This document shows, one piece after another, positions 1-8,894 of a stretch of DNA of 64,000 nt. The position numbers were made by a program, and so were the translations under genes. The first letter of the stretch is position 1; every line of letters starts with the position of its first letter. The DNA is from CAIKBL01 sp964555355. Lineage in GTDB: Bacteria > Pseudomonadota > Gammaproteobacteria > Ga0077536. The notes beneath the pieces are model-generated. The model had not been told where the DNA came from and did not search any database. It was given only the letters and a program-made list of their open reading frames with translations. Location: the NCBI GenBank assembly GCA_964555355.1, contig CAZKRY010000004.1, positions 62,001-126,000 on the forward strand. The letters are read 5' to 3'.

Positions 1-1
1 A

Positions 2-625
2 GCGGGTTGCTGTGGCGCGCTCGCGCTCCATTTGGGCGCGACCGACGAGGCGCAAGCTTGTGCACGCCGCAATATCGACGCTTGGTATCCGTTACTCGCC
101 GAGCGAGAAATTGCCGGGATCGTGTCGACTTCGAGTGGATGTACCCAAATCTTAAAAGACTACGCGCACTTATTGCGCGACGATCCGCATTACGCGCCGC
201 GCGCGGCGGAAGTCGCAGGTGCCGTTCGCGATGCGACGGAGGCGTTGCCGGCGGATAGGTTGAAGGATGCACTTCGCGCACAGGCAAAACCTTCGGATGT
301 CGAAATCGCCTGCCACGCACCGTGCAGTCTCCAGCATGGCCTGCGTGCGCATCCCAAGTTGGAGACGCTATTGAGAAACGCGGGTTTTAGATTGCAGCCG
401 GTGACCGATTCACATTTGTGCTGTGGCTCGGCCGGCACTTATTCTCTGTTACAACCGCGCGTGGCCAACGAACTTTTGGTGCGCAAGTTGAGTGCCTTGG
501 AAAGGGGGGCGCCGCAAGCGATCGCAACCGCGAACATCGGCTGCCAGCTACATCTACAGACCGGCACGAATGTACCGGTTAAACATTGGCTTGAACTGTT
601 GGGCGATCTGCTAACGCATCAATAA
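2..625 (+). CDS. glcF: Glycolate oxidase iron-sulfur subunit GlcF, C-terminal part
   Basis: The gene is cut by the left edge; the reading frame is open from base 2. The visible part carries the cysteine-rich CCG domain of the GlcF/heterodisulfide reductase D type: AGCCGALALHLG at the very start, CHAPC in the middle, and LCCGSAGTYSLLQP followed by NIGCQLHL near the end. In the family this subunit passes electrons from the FAD subunit GlcD during oxidation of glycolate to glyoxylate at the membrane. Its stop overlaps the convergent mlaA stop by seven bases. A glcD gene lies about 58 kb away at 59199, so the glc genes are not all contiguous. Family assignment is firm; GlcF rather than a related lactate or glycerol-3-phosphate dehydrogenase subunit is likely. 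Confidence 0.85.
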   Translation, partial: AGCCGALALHLGATDEAQACARRNIDAWYPLLAEREIAGIVSTSSGCTQILKDYAHLLRDDPHYAPRAAEVAGAVRDATEALPADRLKDALRAQAKPSDVEIACHAPCSLQHGLRAHPKLETLLRNAGFRLQPVTDSHLCCGSAGTYSLLQPRVANELLVRKLSALERGAPQAIATANIGCQLHLQTGTNVPVKHWLELLGDLLTHQ

Positions 626-1374
626 ATTTTGAGGATGGCGGCGTCGGAATCGTCTTCGACGTAGTCTTCAAAACCATCGCCCGGCGGATTGCCATCGTAA
701 ATCTTGTACTCGCGTTGTTGCCGATACGCTTCACGGACAAAGGTGTAGGGATCGAGCGCGGCCTGATCGCGAATGCTGGATGCTTCTAACAAATTAGCAC
801 GAGTGTTAACCGCGTTTAGTACGCCGAGCGGTAACGTGACAATCCCGTTTAGGTACGTCAGCGGATTCAGCAGCATGCTCGTTGCGGAATTGGGTAGATC
901 GCGGAATGAATTCGGGCCCATGAACGGTAAGACGAGATACGCCCCTTCGCCCATACCCCAGGTGCCGAAGGTTTGGCCCAAATCCTCGTCATGCTCCGGC
1001 ATGCCAATATGTTTAGCGGTATCGATTAATCCGCCGATACCGAGCGTGCTGTTGACTACAAAGCGTCCAGTGTCTGCCGCAAGCTGTTGACCCTTTCCTT
1101 GCAGCAAGTCGTTCAGGATGACGTTAAGGTAGTTCACGTTGCCGAAGAAGTTCGTGACGCCGGTACGCACCGGATCGGGGGTCACTTTGACATACCCCCG
1201 CGCCACCGGCTCGAAAAAATTCCGGTCTAAGGAATCGTTGAAGTTATAGAAGTTGCGGTTCATTCCCTCGTAGGGATCGGCCGGGTCATTAGTCTTGGTG
1301 GTCGTTGACGCGCAGCCCCCGAGGAGGCCAGTTGCAACCACGAGCACAGCCGTCAACTTTGTTCTGAATTGCAT
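619..1374 (-). CDS. mlaA: MlaA (VacJ) family outer-membrane lipoprotein
   Basis: About 251 residues. The chosen ATG gives MQFRTKLTAVLVVATGLLGGC, a lipoprotein signal peptide with lipobox LGGC and lipidated Cys21; the longer frame adds 16 residues without signal character. The body shows the MlaA pattern: DPYEGMNRNFYNFND, the VTNFFGNV segment, LNDLLQGK, GRFVVNSTLGIGGLID, the DEDLGQTFGTWG block and YLVLPFMGPNSFRD. MlaA sits in the outer membrane and removes mislocalised phospholipids from the outer leaflet, handing them to periplasmic MlaC. Here it lies just downstream of an MlaC/HpnM-like gene at the end of a hopanoid gene run, so a role in lipid or hopanoid trafficking is inferred. mlaBDEF are not in the window. 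Confidence 0.9.
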   Translation of the reverse strand: MQFRTKLTAVLVVATGLLGGCASTTTKTNDPADPYEGMNRNFYNFNDSLDRNFFEPVARGYVKVTPDPVRTGVTNFFGNVNYLNVILNDLLQGKGQQLAADTGRFVVNSTLGIGGLIDTAKHIGMPEHDEDLGQTFGTWGMGEGAYLVLPFMGPNSFRDLPNSATSMLLNPLTYLNGIVTLPLGVLNAVNTRANLLEASSIRDQAALDPYTFVREAYRQQREYKIYDGNPPGDGFEDYVEDDSDAAILKIY

Positions 1375-1446
1375 CTTGTCGTATCCAAGAATTAGGGGTC
1401 GCCTGTTGCCGAATCGAGACAAACCGGCCAGGGACGATTAATGGTA

Positions 1447-2046
1447 TTAGGCCCCGTATGATGCAACCTTCGCCTTTAGTTTGGCAATAAGTGCATCAAT
1501 TCCTTCGCTTCCTATAACGGCCGTGTATTCGGCACGCTTGAGCGACAAATCCGACACGCCTTGGGCGACCACGTTGACTATTCGCCACATATCCTGCTGT
1601 TTGGCGAGCAGGTAGTTCAGAGGTACTTCGGAGCCGTCAGCGTCGATAATCGCGGTTTTCACGAGTTTCGCGTTCTTCTTGTCTTCGGTAGTGCGGGTCT
1701 CAAATCGCTGGCCGGAGAAGGATTTGAAGTTTTCCGCGTACGTCGCAGTACTGAGCGCGCTGAAAACCTCGATGAATTCTCGCTGCTTGGCGGGTGCCAA
1801 TTTGCTCCAGTAGCGGCCGGTCACCAACCGCGAAATCGTTGGGAAATCGAACACTTCATTCAACACCGGCGATAGTTTCTCGGCCCTACCCGCGAATCCC
1901 AACTGCACGCCGTGCTGCATGACTTCGAGCAAGGTGGCATGTAATTTCTCCACACTACTCGCCGCCGGGGAGGCTTCGACAGCCAGCGCGACACTCGCGC
2001 TAGTTAAGCAGACCACCAGTAGCATTAAACGAACTAGTCGTTGCAT
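1447..2046 (-). CDS. hpnM: HpnM/MlaC-type periplasmic lipid-binding protein
   Basis: About 199 residues, starting at the ATG giving MQRLVRLMLLVVCLTSASVALA, a Sec signal peptide, with GGAGA seven bases upstream. The mature part follows the MlaC/Ttg2D pattern: VLNEVFDFPTISRLVTGRYWSKLAPAKQ, then FSALSTATYAENF, ADGSEVPLNYLL and WRIVNVVAQGVSDLSLKRAEY. MlaC proteins shuttle phospholipids across the periplasm; the hopanoid-cluster version is called HpnM. Placement between hpnB and mlaA supports the HpnM name, but sequence alone does not separate HpnM from ordinary MlaC. Confidence 0.8.
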   Translation of the reverse strand: MQRLVRLMLLVVCLTSASVALAVEASPAASSVEKLHATLLEVMQHGVQLGFAGRAEKLSPVLNEVFDFPTISRLVTGRYWSKLAPAKQREFIEVFSALSTATYAENFKSFSGQRFETRTTEDKKNAKLVKTAIIDADGSEVPLNYLLAKQQDMWRIVNVVAQGVSDLSLKRAEYTAVIGSEGIDALIAKLKAKVASYGA

Positions 2047-2092
2047 TGTGTTCTCCAAATTAGTCACTAGTTTAATCGGCTCAACCAGCCGA

Positions 2093-3208
2093 CTACGACC
2101 GTGCGTACACGCGATTTTTCCAACGTGAACGCTCGCCACGCCAAAACCGCAATGCCGAAGTCCATGTCATCGCGAGATAAAGCGCCGCCGCTAACGGCAA
2201 CGTCGGCAGCCATAGCCATGAGCGGCGATAGTAGCGAACGATCGGTAAATACGTGGTTAACATCAGTCCGCACGCGAGCCACGCAGCCACCCGCGGCAAC
2301 GGCGCGCTAGACCATACGCCAAGCAGTGGCATCAGGAACGTTAACACCATCAAAAAACTGCATGCGGCCAGCAATAACGCCGAATAGCGAAGCTGGGTGA
2401 ACGCGGTGCGTGCGACCATATTCCAAATCGTCGCGAGAGAGTCGTAGGGGCGGATGGCGCGCACGTCGTGTGATAGGCCGATCCACGTCTGCGCGCCTGC
2501 GTTTTTAATCTCGCGCGCCAGCGTGCAATCGTCGATCAAGGCGCCGCGCAAACTGGAGAAGCCGCCGATGGCGTTGAGGAGATCTGTTTTGACCAAAATG
2601 CAGCCGCCGGCGGCGGCGGCAACCCACCGTGTGCGGCCATTCGCGAGCGCGAACGGGTAGAGCAACTTGAAGAAGTAAATGAACGGCGGAATGAGTAAAC
2701 CCTCCCACCACGACTTCATCGAAAGCGCCGCCATGACCGACACCAGGCCACGGCCTTCACATTCAAGTTTGTCGAGCAGGGCGGCCGCAATCCCGGGGGC
2801 AAGTTCAATATCGGCATCGAGCAACAAGGTGTATTCCGTGTCGACCTGCCGAAATCCTTGGTGCAACGCCCACAGCTTGCCGCTCCAACCAGGTTCCGGC
2901 GGCAGGCCGGAGAGCACTTCCAAATTGGGGAGCTTGAGCGCGTGCGCGCGCGCCGCGGTGCCGTCTGCACTCTGGTCGTCTATCAAGACTATTTTGGCGA
3001 GCGCTCCCTGCAGCGCGACGGCGCGTAATGTCGCTTCGATGCAGTCAGCTTCATCGCGCGCCGGGATTAGGACTGTCACGCGTTCGAGGTTAGCCGCGGG
3101 TGCGGGTTGGCGTGCGGCGATGGATTCGCGCGTGCCCCAAGGGCGCCAGGGCAGGCAAACGAGCGTCACCCAGATGAGCAGTGACGTGTAAATTAAACTA
3201 GCGGACAT
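2093..3208 (-). CDS. hpnB: Hopanoid-associated glycosyltransferase HpnB
   Basis: 371 residues. One membrane segment at the N-terminus (about 4-22) is followed by a GT-A glycosyltransferase family 2 domain: VTVLIPARDEADCIEATL, the nucleotide-binding IDDQSADGTAARA, then LLDADIELAPG (DxD-like) and a later IDDCTLAREI. Three hydrophobic segments close the protein. This architecture and its place between hpnH and hpnM fit HpnB, a family found in hopanoid clusters whose sugar donor and acceptor are not firmly established. It lies 81 bases downstream of hpnH on the same strand, probably in one transcript. Confidence 0.83.
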   Translation of the reverse strand: MSASLIYTSLLIWVTLVCLPWRPWGTRESIAARQPAPAANLERVTVLIPARDEADCIEATLRAVALQGALAKIVLIDDQSADGTAARAHALKLPNLEVLSGLPPEPGWSGKLWALHQGFRQVDTEYTLLLDADIELAPGIAAALLDKLECEGRGLVSVMAALSMKSWWEGLLIPPFIYFFKLLYPFALANGRTRWVAAAAGGCILVKTDLLNAIGGFSSLRGALIDDCTLAREIKNAGAQTWIGLSHDVRAIRPYDSLATIWNMVARTAFTQLRYSALLLAACSFLMVLTFLMPLLGVWSSAPLPRVAAWLACGLMLTTYLPIVRYYRRSWLWLPTLPLAAALYLAMTWTSALRFWRGERSRWKNRVYARS

Positions 3209-3289
3209 CGGGCGGGCGCGTGTTGTGTCGCACCTAGGTTGGCGTTTACGCCGGTTCGCCTCGCCATGGCGTTGGCCCGGGGTCGAATC

Positions 3290-4426
3290 TTATGCCACTC
3301 GCTTCTGGTTGTCGGAGCAGGCCGCGCCGCCGGATTCGTTGGTGGTTAATAGGCGAGGGCGCGTCAGTGGCTCATCCTCGTACATAAAGGGTACTTCTGG
3401 CGCCATTTCGCCTTCGATTTTGGGTCCGCGCAGGAACGTGCGGAGCGCCTTTAGTGGGTGGTTGAAGGTATCGTCGACGGCGGTTGCTTCATAGCCGCAA
3501 TGGACCATGCAGTCGGCGCATTTAGGATTAACCCCGGTGCCGTATTTTTCCCACGCCGTATCCTCCATGAGTTCCTGGAACGACTTGGCATAGCCTTCGC
3601 CGACCAGCAAGTAACAAGGCTTTTGCCAGCCGAAGACGTTACGCGTCGGGTTGCCCCATGGTGTGCAGTGATAGGTCTGATTTCCCGCAAGGAAATCGAG
3701 GTACATCGTGCTTTGATTGAAGCGCCATTCGCGGCCGCGTCCGAGCTTGAAGATATCGCGAAAAAGTTGCTTGCTCGAGGTGCGTTTCAAGAACACGTCC
3801 TGGCGTGGCGCGCGCTCATAGCTGTAGCCCGGGGAGATAGTGACACCTTCGACGCCCAGCGCCATCATCTCATCCATGAAGTGCGCGACTTCGGCTGCCG
3901 TTTCGCCTTGAAACAAGGTGCAATTAACCGTGACTCGAAAGCCGCGGCCCAAGGCTTTCTTGATGACTTCCACGCATTTATCGAACACGCCGTCGCGGCA
4001 TACCGACGTATCGTGGCGATCGCGGTTGCCATCCAAATGGATCGAAAAAGTCAGATAAGGCGATGGACTGTACTCGTCCATCTTGCGCTCGAGGAGCAGG
4101 GCATTGGTGCACAGATAGACGAACTTCTTGCGCTCGATAAATCCCTGCACAATTTTCTGCATGTCCTTATGGATCAGCGGCTCGCCACCCGCAATGGAGA
4201 CGATCGGGGCGCCGCACTCGTCGATCGCGGCCATGCAGTCATCGACGCTTAGGCGTCGATCGAGAATTTCGTCGGGATAGTCGATTTTGCCGCACCCGGC
4301 GCACGCCAGATTGCAGCGGAACAACGGTTCAAGCATCAGCACCAGCGGATAACGCTTCACGCCTTTGATTTTTTGTTCGATGAGATAGCGTGCAACGCGG
4401 TATTGCTGAACTAACGGTACGGCCAT
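3290..4426 (-). CDS. hpnH: Radical SAM protein HpnH, adenosylhopane synthase
   Basis: 378 residues. The radical SAM cluster motif CxxxCxxC is at C38, C42, C45 (FRCNLACAGCG), followed by the GGEPL motif of the SAM site (SIAGGEPLIH). A second cysteine group near the end (CADCMVHCGYEA) is typical of this family. HpnH joins the 5'-deoxyadenosyl group to diploptene, giving adenosylhopane, the first step of C35 bacteriohopanepolyol synthesis. HpnG, encoded farther up the same strand, acts next. The leader contains a short perfect hairpin 18 bases before the start codon. Confidence 0.93.
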   Translation of the reverse strand: MAVPLVQQYRVARYLIEQKIKGVKRYPLVLMLEPLFRCNLACAGCGKIDYPDEILDRRLSVDDCMAAIDECGAPIVSIAGGEPLIHKDMQKIVQGFIERKKFVYLCTNALLLERKMDEYSPSPYLTFSIHLDGNRDRHDTSVCRDGVFDKCVEVIKKALGRGFRVTVNCTLFQGETAAEVAHFMDEMMALGVEGVTISPGYSYERAPRQDVFLKRTSSKQLFRDIFKLGRGREWRFNQSTMYLDFLAGNQTYHCTPWGNPTRNVFGWQKPCYLLVGEGYAKSFQELMEDTAWEKYGTGVNPKCADCMVHCGYEATAVDDTFNHPLKALRTFLRGPKIEGEMAPEVPFMYEDEPLTRPRLLTTNESGGAACSDNQKRVA

Positions 4427-4711
4427 TCCGATCCCCTATCACGATTGCCGAGGCGGCAATAAAACCATTTAAGTTTCAATGAATTGGTCGCCCAATTCGC
4501 GGCGCATATTACGACAATGTGACGACTGCGCAAAGGTAAATTTGAGGCGTGCGACGCAACCATCCGTCATTGCGAAAAAGCGCCATCTCCTTCCTTTTCA
4601 TCCGCGGCCTCGTAGCGCGTCGCCTGCGCGTTGGCTTGCAAGCGTGATCCCCGCTATCCATAATCGTAGGCCCACCGTAACGCCCAGCGACTTCCGCGAC
4701 AGCACTAAAGC
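4427..4711. other. Divergent intergenic region hpnH/dxs
   Basis: This 285-base gap separates the divergent hpnH and dxs genes. It holds a perfect 7-bp hairpin (ATTGCCG, loop AGG, CGGCAAT, 4444-4460) in the hpnH leader, and a promoter-like pair in front of dxs, listed separately. An open frame of 78 codons on the plus strand has no family features and is treated as chance. Confidence 0.6.
4636..4664 (+). promoter_or_regulatory. Putative sigma70 promoter of dxs
   Basis: TTGCAA at 4636-4641 and CATAAT at 4659-4664 are separated by exactly 17 bases and lie about 50 bases upstream of the dxs ATG. This is a close match to the sigma70 consensus at the expected place. Found by eye only. Confidence 0.5.
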
Positions 4712-6604
4712 ATGACTGAGCCTAATCATTTCCCGCTGCTAGAAAAAATAGATTCCCCGCAAGATCTAAGGCAATTACCCGAATCGTCGCTCGAGCCATT
4801 GGCGCGTGAGTTACGCGGCTACCTGTTGGATTCGGTCAGCCGCAGCGGCGGACACTTTGCCGCCGGCCTCGGCACGGTGGAACTCACGATTGCGCTCCAT
4901 TACTTATTCAATACGCCGGAAGATCGCATCGTGTGGGATGTCGGTCACCAGGCCTATCCGCACAAGATTTTAACCGGGCGGCGCGCGCGCATGCCCTCGA
5001 TCCGGCGCTGGGGCGGCTTGGCGCCATTTCCGAAACGCGATGAGAGTTCGTATGACGCGTTCGGTGTCGGCCATTCGAGCACTTCGATCAGCGCCGCGCT
5101 GGGCATGGCGATCGCAGCCAAACACAGCGGGAGTCAACGTCGCGCGGTGGCGGTGATCGGCGATGGCGGACTCACCGCAGGGATGGCCTTCGAAGCGCTC
5201 AACCACGCCGGCGATATCGGAGCGAATTTGCTGGTCATCTTGAACGACAACAATATGTCGATCTCGCCAAATGTCGGCGCGTTGTCCAATCGATTCGCGC
5301 AGATCCTGTCCGGCAAGCTGTACACGACGGTGCGCGAAGGCAGCAAAAAGGTTCTCTCGCAGATGCCGAGCGTGTGGGAATTGGCGCGTCGCGCCGAGGA
5401 ACACGTCAAAGGGCTGGTGGTGCCCGGAACATTGTTCGAAGAATTCGGTTTTAACTATATCGGTCCCATCGATGGGCACGATTTGCCGGCCCTCCTTGGC
5501 ACGCTGCGCAATTTGCGCAATCTTGAAGGCCCGCAGTTTCTGCACATCATCACCAAGAAAGGGAAAGGCTACGCGCCGGCCGAGGAAGATCCGGTTAAGT
5601 ACCACGGGGTATCGCCGTTTGATCCTCAACTTGGGATTGTTGGCGGCGCCAAGGCGAACAAACCTACTTACAGCGATATTTTTGGTGAGTGGGTTTGCGA
5701 CATGGCGGCACGTGATTCGCGCTTAGTTGCCATCACGCCGGCGATGCGTGAGGGCTCGGGCCTGGTGCGCTATGCGCGCGAGTTTCCAGATAGATATCTC
5801 GATGTCGCCATTGCCGAGCAGCATGCGGTGGCGGTAGCCGCCGGGATGGCCTGTGATGGCCTGAAACCGGTGGTCGCGATTTATTCTTCTTTCTTGCAGC
5901 GCGGTTACGATCAATTGGTCCATGACGTCGCGTTGCAGAAATTGCCGGTGCTATTCGCGCTTGATCGCGCGGGGCTGGTTGGTGCGGATGGTCCCACGCA
6001 CAACGGTAGCTACGACGTAAGTTTCCTACGTTGCTTGCCGGATATCGTGTTGATGTCGCCCGCCGATGAGAACGAGTGCCGACAAATGCTTTACACCGGC
6101 TACTGCCTAGACCAACCTGCCGCGGTACGTTACCCCCGTGGCTCGGGAATGGGGGTTCCGGCGCAAAAAGAAATGACGTTGCTGCCGGTCGGTAAGGCAG
6201 ACGTGCGTCGCAAAGGCCAAGGGATTGCGCTTTGCGCGTTTGGCTCGATGGTGGCGCCGGCGCTTGAGATTGGCGAGCGGATGAATGCCACCGTGGTTAA
6301 TATGCGTTTCATCAAACCGCTTGATGAGGCGTTGGTACTGGAAATTGCGCGTACGCACGACCTGTTAGTCACGCTCGATGAAAATGTCGTTGCGGGTGGC
6401 GCCGGCAGCGCGATTGCCGAATTGTTGGCAGAGCACGATTTAGCGCCGCATGTACTGCATATCGGCTTGCCCGATCGCCTAATCCAACATGGATCGCGCG
6501 AGGAAATGCTCGAAGACGCGGGTCTGACCGCCGCGCAAATCGAACAGAAAATCCGCGCGCGCCTCAATCCACTCAAAGCGGCGCCGGTCGTTCGTTCGAT
6601 CTAG
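4712..6604 (+). CDS. dxs: 1-deoxy-D-xylulose-5-phosphate synthase
   Basis: 630 residues, a normal length for DXS. The first step of the MEP isoprenoid pathway joins pyruvate and glyceraldehyde 3-phosphate using thiamine diphosphate. Visible motifs are VWDVGHQAYPHKILTGR, the ThDP/Mg motif VIGDGGLTAGMAFEALNHAG continuing to LNDNNMSISPNVG, the transketolase pyrimidine domain with DVAIAEQHAVAVAAGMA, and the C-terminal domain with VTLDENVVAGGAGSAI. It is on the opposite strand inside the hopanoid region and probably supplies C5 units for it. No strong Shine-Dalgarno sequence precedes the ATG. Confidence 0.97.
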   Translation: MTEPNHFPLLEKIDSPQDLRQLPESSLEPLARELRGYLLDSVSRSGGHFAAGLGTVELTIALHYLFNTPEDRIVWDVGHQAYPHKILTGRRARMPSIRRWGGLAPFPKRDESSYDAFGVGHSSTSISAALGMAIAAKHSGSQRRAVAVIGDGGLTAGMAFEALNHAGDIGANLLVILNDNNMSISPNVGALSNRFAQILSGKLYTTVREGSKKVLSQMPSVWELARRAEEHVKGLVVPGTLFEEFGFNYIGPIDGHDLPALLGTLRNLRNLEGPQFLHIITKKGKGYAPAEEDPVKYHGVSPFDPQLGIVGGAKANKPTYSDIFGEWVCDMAARDSRLVAITPAMREGSGLVRYAREFPDRYLDVAIAEQHAVAVAAGMACDGLKPVVAIYSSFLQRGYDQLVHDVALQKLPVLFALDRAGLVGADGPTHNGSYDVSFLRCLPDIVLMSPADENECRQMLYTGYCLDQPAAVRYPRGSGMGVPAQKEMTLLPVGKADVRRKGQGIALCAFGSMVAPALEIGERMNATVVNMRFIKPLDEALVLEIARTHDLLVTLDENVVAGGAGSAIAELLAEHDLAPHVLHIGLPDRLIQHGSREEMLEDAGLTAAQIEQKIRARLNPLKAAPVVRSI

Positions 6605-6643
6605 CGCATTAATTTGTGGCGCGCTCGAAACGTGCCCATGCGG

Positions 6644-7720
6644 TTAGGCGAGAATGTCGCGAAGCGCCGTTTCCAGCCGATTCAAATCCGCCTCCGTGAT
6701 ATCTCCCATCATCGATATCCGAAATATTTGTTCGGCCAATTTGCTTTGGCCGGCGTAGATGACAAAGCCGCGGGCTTTTAACGCATCGTGCAACTCAGCG
6801 TACGTCGTTCCCGTTGGCAGGTTAAAGCCGTGGAGCACACACGAACTCTCTTCCTCTGGTAATAACCCGTCGATTCCTAGCGCGCGTAAGGCGTTGCGAA
6901 TACGTCCTAGCCGTTGCCGGTAGCTGGCACGACGTGTCCGCCAGCCGCCTTCGGCGGCAAGTTCATCGAGCGCCGCGGACAAAGCATAAAAAGTTTGTAC
7001 GGATTGCGTGAACGGGGTGCCGCTACGTTCTTGATTGACGTAGTAACTCGTCAAATCCAAATAAACCCCGCGCAGGGTTGAATCGCACTCGAGTGCTGCA
7101 CGCCGCGCGACGACGAACGATGTTCCCGGCACGCCATGAAGACATTTGTTCGCGGTGGCAGCCACCGCGGTGAGCGCGGAATGACCAAATGGGATGTCTT
7201 CGGCGGCAAAGCTACTGACCCCATCGAGAAGAATCCCAATCCCGTGCGCGGCGCAGGCGTCGGCAAGCGCGGAGAGTTCGTTTAAGCGCCCGCAGGTTGT
7301 TTCATGGTGGACGACCGCGACATGGGTGATCGCCGGATTGTCGCGCAGCGTTTGAGCAACCTTGCCGGCATCGATTTTGGCCAGCCAGTCGTGCGACAGG
7401 CGCGTATGCGCGATGCCGTAGTTCGTCGCAATGCGGGTCATCCGCTCGCCGTACACCCCATTTTCGATCACCAGCAAATGACCGGAACGTGGCACCAATG
7501 AAATCAGCATCGCCTCGACCGCGGCCGTGCCGGAGCCGGTCAACAACACCGCCGCCCACTGCGCGGGATCGGCGTCGTACACCGCGACCAATTGCCGGCG
7601 GATTTTGTTTTGTAGCGCGGCGAATTCTGGTTCCCGGTGACAGAGATCAGGTCCAAGCAACGCGTCGCGCACTTGCGTACTCAACGTGACCGGGCCTGGA
7701 TTCAACAATATGGTTTTCAT
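6644..7720 (-). CDS. phnW: 2-aminoethylphosphonate aminotransferase (PhnW/AEPT type)
   Basis: 358 residues, a fold-type I PLP enzyme. The N-terminus LLNPGPVTLSTQVRDALL with the following DLCHREPEF is characteristic of PhnW-like AEP:pyruvate transaminases. The likely PLP lysine is in TANKCLHGVPGTSFV, and the cofactor Asp in GILLDGVSSFAAED. In this setting it would run in the biosynthetic direction, turning phosphonoacetaldehyde into 2-AEP. Its ATG overlaps the stop of the phosphonopyruvate decarboxylase gene (ATGA), so the two are translationally coupled. It is the last gene of the run. An alanine-glyoxylate-type substrate is possible on sequence alone, but the neighbours argue against it. Confidence 0.88.
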   Translation of the reverse strand: MKTILLNPGPVTLSTQVRDALLGPDLCHREPEFAALQNKIRRQLVAVYDADPAQWAAVLLTGSGTAAVEAMLISLVPRSGHLLVIENGVYGERMTRIATNYGIAHTRLSHDWLAKIDAGKVAQTLRDNPAITHVAVVHHETTCGRLNELSALADACAAHGIGILLDGVSSFAAEDIPFGHSALTAVAATANKCLHGVPGTSFVVARRAALECDSTLRGVYLDLTSYYVNQERSGTPFTQSVQTFYALSAALDELAAEGGWRTRRASYRQRLGRIRNALRALGIDGLLPEEESSCVLHGFNLPTGTTYAELHDALKARGFVIYAGQSKLAEQIFRISMMGDITEADLNRLETALRDILA

Positions 7721-8871
7721 GGGTTAGCCAGATGGCGACGTAGGCGTTGCAAGACTTCCGGCGGTGTGACCGTTGGGCGCGGCAAGTCGTCGCGTGTGCC
7801 GGTCGCGATTTTTAGGTGAAGAAAACGCGCGCCCGCGGCCTCCGGCGCCTGCATGAAATCGTTTAAATCGGATACCTGATCACCGCGGATACACAACGCG
7901 TAACCACAGGCGCGGGCGATTTCGGCAAAGTCCACATTGACGGTCACAGTGGCTTGCGCGCCGGTGGAGTCGTGTGCTTCGTTGTCCAACACGATGTGAT
8001 AAAGGTTACGCGGGCCATAAGTGCCGACCGTCGACAAATTGCCCATGCGCATTAGCGCCGCGCCATCGCCATCGAGCACCAGAACCTTGAGATCCGGCCG
8101 CGCCATCGCGAGTCCCAAGCCCAGACTGGAGGCGCAACCCATCGACCCCACCATGTACAGATGATTGGGGCGATCCGCCAGTGCATAGAGTTCACGACCC
8201 GTGAAGCCGGTGGTTGCAATGACCACGGTGTCCTCGAGCGGCGCGTGCGCTAACAGATTGGTCAACGCCTGTTCACGGGTCGGGCGTTTGCCCGTGAGCA
8301 CTTCAAGCGGTGCGCCGTGTACCCGGTCGGCACGCATGACGTGGGGCATTTCGCGATTCAATAAGTGATGCGGTGCGACGGTACCTTTATGCATGATCAA
8401 GGCGTACGGTCGTTGTGTCGTCGTGCAATGCGCAACGGCGCGCGCCAAGGTAGGCTCAAGCTGCTCCACCTCTTTTGGAAAAATCTCCCACGGAATTTGC
8501 ATCGTGTCGAACATTTGTTCGGTGATGACGCCCATTAGGGCGTGCTGTGGCTCATCGTGCACGCCGGGTGCACCGCGATGTGTGCAGATAATCAGCAGTG
8601 GGATCTGAAAGACATGCGTCAACGAAGTCAACGGACTCACCGCGTTGCCAAGTCCGGAATTCTGCATCATCGCGACACTGAGCTTGCCCCCGATGTAAGC
8701 ACCGGCAGCCGCGGCGACGGCATCGCCTTCGTTGGCCGCCGACACATAGGTCAAGTCGGGATCGTCAATGACAAAATTGATGAACGGCGTCAGAAAAGAA
8801 CAAGGGACGCCGGCGTACCAGGCGTATCCGCGTGCGCGTGCGGCGTCGACGAATTGCGCGGCTTGCAGCAT
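7717..8871 (-). CDS. aepY: Phosphonopyruvate decarboxylase
   Basis: About 384 residues from the ATG giving MLQAAQFVDAARARGY; a longer frame upstream has no family similarity and would overlap the previous gene. It is a ThDP enzyme with the two halves expected of phosphonopyruvate decarboxylase: an N-terminal pyrimidine domain (GVPCSFLTPFIN, SAANEGDAVAAAAGAYIGG) and a C-terminal domain with the GDG...N cofactor motif (LDGDGAALMRMGNL ending at VLDNEAHDSTG). The reaction phosphonopyruvate to phosphonoacetaldehyde plus CO2 drives the unfavourable PEP mutase equilibrium forward. The gene follows the PEP mutase gene by 23 bases and overlaps the transaminase start. Confidence 0.92.
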   Translation of the reverse strand: MLQAAQFVDAARARGYAWYAGVPCSFLTPFINFVIDDPDLTYVSAANEGDAVAAAAGAYIGGKLSVAMMQNSGLGNAVSPLTSLTHVFQIPLLIICTHRGAPGVHDEPQHALMGVITEQMFDTMQIPWEIFPKEVEQLEPTLARAVAHCTTTQRPYALIMHKGTVAPHHLLNREMPHVMRADRVHGAPLEVLTGKRPTREQALTNLLAHAPLEDTVVIATTGFTGRELYALADRPNHLYMVGSMGCASSLGLGLAMARPDLKVLVLDGDGAALMRMGNLSTVGTYGPRNLYHIVLDNEAHDSTGAQATVTVNVDFAEIARACGYALCIRGDQVSDLNDFMQAPEAAGARFLHLKIATGTRDDLPRPTVTPPEVLQRLRRHLANP

Positions 8872-8894
8872 GGCTGACGAATTCCTAAAGCAGT

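Noticed and set aside
3458..4252. Long plus-strand open frame (264 codons) inside hpnH
   Set aside because: It is antisense to the clear radical SAM gene and shows no family features; long shadows are common at this GC content.
4479..4715. Small gene upstream of dxs
   Set aside because: No ribosome-binding site, no family similarity, overlaps the dxs promoter candidate and start.
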